A stretch of DNA of 26,384 nt, from positions 1 to 26,384 of the forward strand of contig CAYUJS010000024.1 of NCBI GenBank assembly GCA_964445105.1, written 5' to 3'. This DNA comes from CAWBNS01 sp964445105. Its GTDB lineage: Bacteria; Chlamydiota; Chlamydiia; Chlamydiales; JAJFMA01. The translations under genes were made by a program, and so were the position numbers. Positions 23,970 through 26,384 of this stretch are shown here, piece after piece. The stretch's first letter is position 1. Every line of letters starts with the position of its first letter. The notes under the pieces are model-generated. The model saw only the letters and a program-made list of their open reading frames with translations. It ran no database searches and had not been told where the DNA came from.

Positions 23970-25397
23970 CTACCCGCCAAATACCGCCCTAATCACAATG
24001 AAGAGGCCAATCGATAAAACGGCCCCAGCAGGCACGGTAACAACCCACGACAGCGCGATATCTCTGGTTGTGCTGAGGTTGAGAGCGCCGATCCCCCTAG
24101 CGAAGGCCACGCCCAGCACAGCCCCAACGAGCGTATGAGTGGTAGAGATAGGCATCCCCAAACGCGAAGCTAAAACAATGACCGTTGCAGCTGATAACTC
24201 AGCGGTAAAGCCGCGTGAGGCAGTGAGTTCGGTGAGTTTTTTGCCAATTGTCTCGATCACGCGCCACCCCCAGGTGGCCAAGCCCACGACAATACCAAAA
24301 CCACCGAAACCGAGCAGCCAAGTAGGAATCGGCGTCGCGGGTTCGATGACACCGCTAGCCAAGATTGCGATCGAAGCAGACAGCGGCCCGATGGCATTGG
24401 CCACGTCATTCGTACCATGGGCAAACGCCATCAAAGCGGCGCTGGCAATCTGCAGCTTCGCAAAGATCTTTTCAACCGCGTCATACTCAGAAACCTCGGC
24501 CCCCTGCTTGGGGATTTTTTTCAGGCTTTCCCCCACCTGATCCACCTCTTCGATCAGCAACGAGACGTAGTAATATAAATCCCCAGAAGCGCTATCTTGG
24601 ACCCTGGTTAGATGCCGTTTGGCTTTGTCTAGTTCGATGGCAATTTCTGGCCCATAAGGGGGTTTGACTTTAGGCTGTGCGGAATGCGACTGTAACCGAC
24701 GCATCGCAACATAGCTAATCAAAGCGGCCAACGTAGCCACCAACAAACTAATGAGCGCCGCTTGCCACGAAGTCATTTGAGGAAACGTATGCCGCAAACC
24801 TTCCAGTAATAGCATAAGGCTCATGATCAGAGCTGCAAAGAACACCAGCCAAGGGGTGAGCTTCTTCGCTGCATCAAAGGGATGTCTACTATAGAAAATC
24901 TTTCTACGCAGCAGGTTAAACATCAAATAAGACACACACCCTCCCAGCAGCGGACTAAAGACCCAGCTGCTGACGATGAAGGTTACATTATCCCAGTTAA
25001 CCGCCTGGTTGCCGCCACTAATGATGCCAAAGCCGACGATCGCTCCCACAATAGAGTGAGTAGTCGAGACCGGCCAACCAAAATAGGAGGCTATCTGAAG
25101 CCATATACCGGAAGCCAGCAAAGCCGATAACATACCGTACACCATGATGATGGGTGTATCGGCGTATAACTCAGGATAAACTAGCCCCGACTGCATGGTT
25201 TTTGATACATGTGAGCCAAAGAAAAAGGCTCCTGAAAATTCGAAAACAGCGGCTATGCATACAGCTTGCGCAAGCGTCAGAGAGCCCGAGCCCACTGAGG
25301 TGCCCATAGCGTTAGCAACATCATTGGCGCCGATATTCCAAGCCATGTATAGGCCGGCTATCAGCACCACCGCAAGTAAAACTGTCTCTACTGTCAT
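23970..25397 (-). CDS. pit: PiT-family inorganic phosphate transporter
   Basis: A 475-residue membrane protein that imports phosphate driven by H+ or Na+. It shows the internal duplication typical of PiT: NIGANDVANAMGTSVGSGSLT (21-41) and GTNDVANAIGPLSAS (328-342), each followed in its half by a PVSTTHSIVGAIVG / PISTTHTLVGAVLG block. About ten membrane helices are split by a polar cytoplasmic loop at about 235-310. The start lies 2 bp after the DUF47 stop, so the pair forms one operon. The same pair occurs next to dppD-dppF in Chlamydia. Confidence 0.94.
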   Translation of the reverse strand: MTVETVLLAVVLIAGLYMAWNIGANDVANAMGTSVGSGSLTLAQAVCIAAVFEFSGAFFFGSHVSKTMQSGLVYPELYADTPIIMVYGMLSALLASGIWLQIASYFGWPVSTTHSIVGAIVGFGIISGGNQAVNWDNVTFIVSSWVFSPLLGGCVSYLMFNLLRRKIFYSRHPFDAAKKLTPWLVFFAALIMSLMLLLEGLRHTFPQMTSWQAALISLLVATLAALISYVAMRRLQSHSAQPKVKPPYGPEIAIELDKAKRHLTRVQDSASGDLYYYVSLLIEEVDQVGESLKKIPKQGAEVSEYDAVEKIFAKLQIASAALMAFAHGTNDVANAIGPLSASIAILASGVIEPATPIPTWLLGFGGFGIVVGLATWGWRVIETIGKKLTELTASRGFTAELSAATVIVLASRLGMPISTTHTLVGAVLGVAFARGIGALNLSTTRDIALSWVVTVPAGAVLSIGLFIVIRAVFGG

Positions 25398-25399
25398 CG

Positions 25400-26074
25400 T
25401 TATTTCAACTCTAACGTCATGCGCATGCGATGCGCGAGTTTTTCAGACAAATTTGAAAGTTCAGCAATTTTTTCAAACACGTGCACCCAAACATAAAAGC
25501 TAGTATAGCTCATTGTGTTTTCTAAAGCGATCAACTGTTTCACCAATCGATGTTGAATTACATCGGCTTCATGTTCCTTGTAGGAGACCTTGTGCACCAT
25601 TTCGCGCACTTTTTCCGCCTCGTTACCTCCAAAAGACGATTCGATCAGCTCGTTTAAATCGTGGATAATTTTGCGAACTTCCTCAAAACAATCGATATTT
25701 TTTCCCAAAAACGCTTTAAAATCGACCTGCAAAGGACTCGGGAGCTCCAGCTTTTTTAAAAGCACCAGCACAGAAATATCTTCAGCGGCATCGGCGATCC
25801 TGTCCTGTAGGGTCAAAATCTCAAGCAGCTGCTGGCGATCAACGGGCAGAAAAAGGCTTTTAGGAAGATGGTTACGAATATCGTTTTTAGCCGCGTCGGC
25901 CTGATGCTCTAACTCGGAGATTTGACGCGCCACAAGCTCGAGCTTCTCCTGTTCACCAGTTTCCAAGGCGCAGAATAGCTCTAAAACCTTGTGCACACAC
26001 ATCGCCACCTTCTCCATATGCGATTGCAAAGGAGCGAAGGGCGAACGCCCGAATAGATTCATAATTGTTAGCAT
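25400..26074 (-). CDS. DUF47 / PhoU-like partner of the phosphate permease
   Basis: A 224-residue, all-helical, charged protein beginning MLTIMNLFGRSPFAPLQSHMEKV, with the DUF47 pattern of paired helices and conserved acidic residues (LEHQADAAKNDIRNHLPKS-type, and EHEADVIQHRLVKQL further on). Such proteins resemble PhoU and are almost always encoded with PiT permeases, whose activity they are thought to modulate. The open frame extends 86 codons further up to 26332, but that part is hydrophobic and Cys-rich and overlaps the promoter region. The ATG at 26074 has GAGGTGG about 9 bases upstream. It is the first gene of the operon with pit. Confidence 0.9.
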   Translation of the reverse strand: MLTIMNLFGRSPFAPLQSHMEKVAMCVHKVLELFCALETGEQEKLELVARQISELEHQADAAKNDIRNHLPKSLFLPVDRQQLLEILTLQDRIADAAEDISVLVLLKKLELPSPLQVDFKAFLGKNIDCFEEVRKIIHDLNELIESSFGGNEAEKVREMVHKVSYKEHEADVIQHRLVKQLIALENTMSYTSFYVWVHVFEKIAELSNLSEKLAHRMRMTLELK

Positions 26075-26138
26075 AGACAAACCCCACCTCAGAGCAAGAC
26101 ACAAAAAATGCTTATTAAAGATTAGCAACAAGCCGCTG

Positions 26139-26168
26139 CTTATAACAAAAAGAAACCAAAAATAGCAA
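26139..26168 (-). promoter_or_regulatory. Candidate promoter of the DUF47-pit operon
   Basis: On the minus strand TTGCTA (26168-26163) and TATAAG (26144-26139) are spaced by 18 bases. They match the housekeeping consensus at 4 of 6 and 5 of 6, and lie 64 bases ahead of the DUF47 start. The T-rich spacer resembles chlamydial promoters. It would make the longer upstream reading frame non-coding. Confidence 0.45.
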
Positions 26169-26260
26169 GAGCTAGCTCTATTCGCTCCAGGGCACAGGAA
26201 ATTAGAACAAATTTTTGAGCGACCCTGATATATACCTAGCCTCTTAACCAGGAGGCATAA

Positions 26261-26384
26261 ATGGCAGCAAGAAAAGGAAATAGACCAGCACACGTAGAGC
26301 GAAAAATATTTGTTCACCCCCAGATCAATCACCCAGCTATTCAGCTCCTTGAAGGCGTCGAAGATCCCCTTAAACCCTCCCTGT
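26261..26384 (+). CDS. 5' end of an unrecognised gene, cut by the window
   Basis: An ATG at 26261 with a strong AGGAGG (26250-26255, 5 bases spacing) opens a frame of 41 codons to the window end: MAARKGNRPAHVERKIFVHP at the start, then QINHPAIQLLEGVEDPLKPS. The N terminus is basic with no signal peptide. I do not recognise it. It is divergent from the DUF47-pit operon with a shared 186-bp upstream region. Confidence 0.7.
   Translation, partial: MAARKGNRPAHVERKIFVHPQINHPAIQLLEGVEDPLKPSL

Noticed and set aside
26075..26332. 86-codon hydrophobic extension upstream of the DUF47 protein
   Set aside because: DUF47 proteins lack such a region, a good ribosome site precedes the ATG at 26074, and the extension overlaps a plausible promoter and the divergent gene start.
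1..26384. CRISPR arrays, intact insertion sequences, prophage genes
   Set aside because: No regularly spaced direct repeats, transposase, integrase or phage structural genes were seen on either strand.

Overview
The window looks like a chromosomal segment from a member of the Chlamydiota outside the genus Chlamydia (an 'environmental' or Parachlamydiales-type chlamydia). The evidence is gene content and order, read from motifs without database searches. It contains tig-clpP-clpX, ruvC-ruvA, a very large PBP2 with a long insert, rpsB-tsf-pyrH-frr, an McsA/McsB-like pair, dppD-dppF, and a PiT phosphate permease paired with a DUF47 protein. From memory, all of these are neighbours in Chlamydia trachomatis, in several separate blocks. 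I do not assign a genus. Base composition is fairly balanced and even across the window, and I see no intact insertion sequence, prophage or CRISPR array.

Layout. (1) 1-3366, plus strand: 3' end of a tRNA-Gly(GCC), trigger factor, ClpP and ClpX, a tightly packed protein-quality-control operon. (2) 3633-5843, plus strand: an unrecognised 736-residue protein without cysteine or tryptophan. (3) 5846-8285, minus strand: a coiled-coil protein, RuvC and RuvA, overlapping one another. RuvC carries an unusual C-terminal extension that runs 124 bp into ruvA. (4) 8404-10174, minus strand: an unrecognised family, with one intact two-repeat gene and one frameshifted single-repeat copy. The copy is preceded by a 72-bp relic of the pbp2 3' end, so it arose by tandem duplication. 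(5) 10227-13484, minus strand: PBP2 (elongation-type transpeptidase). (6) 13571-16983, plus strand: tRNA-Gly(UCC), rpsB, tsf, a 22-bp perfect inverted repeat, pyrH, frr, tRNA-Glu and tRNA-Lys. (7) 16984-17608: about 600 bp with only gene relics. (8) 17609-20311, plus strand: McsA-like, degenerate McsB-like, and a CDP-glycerol glycerophosphotransferase-like gene, all overlapping. (9) 20521-26074, minus strand: an MFS transporter, peptide-ABC ATPases (DppF/DppD), PiT permease and DUF47. (10) 26261-end, plus strand: the start of an unrecognised gene.

How the genes work together: most of the window is housekeeping. It covers co-translational folding and ATP-dependent proteolysis, Holliday-junction processing, septal or wall peptidoglycan synthesis, translation (S2, EF-Ts, ribosome recycling, three tRNAs), UMP kinase, and uptake of peptides and phosphate. 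The accessory interest lies in the Cys/Trp-free protein, the duplicated 8.4-10.2 kb family, the RuvC readthrough, the degenerate McsB with its linked glycerophosphotransferase-like gene, and the palindrome inside the rpsB-frr cluster.
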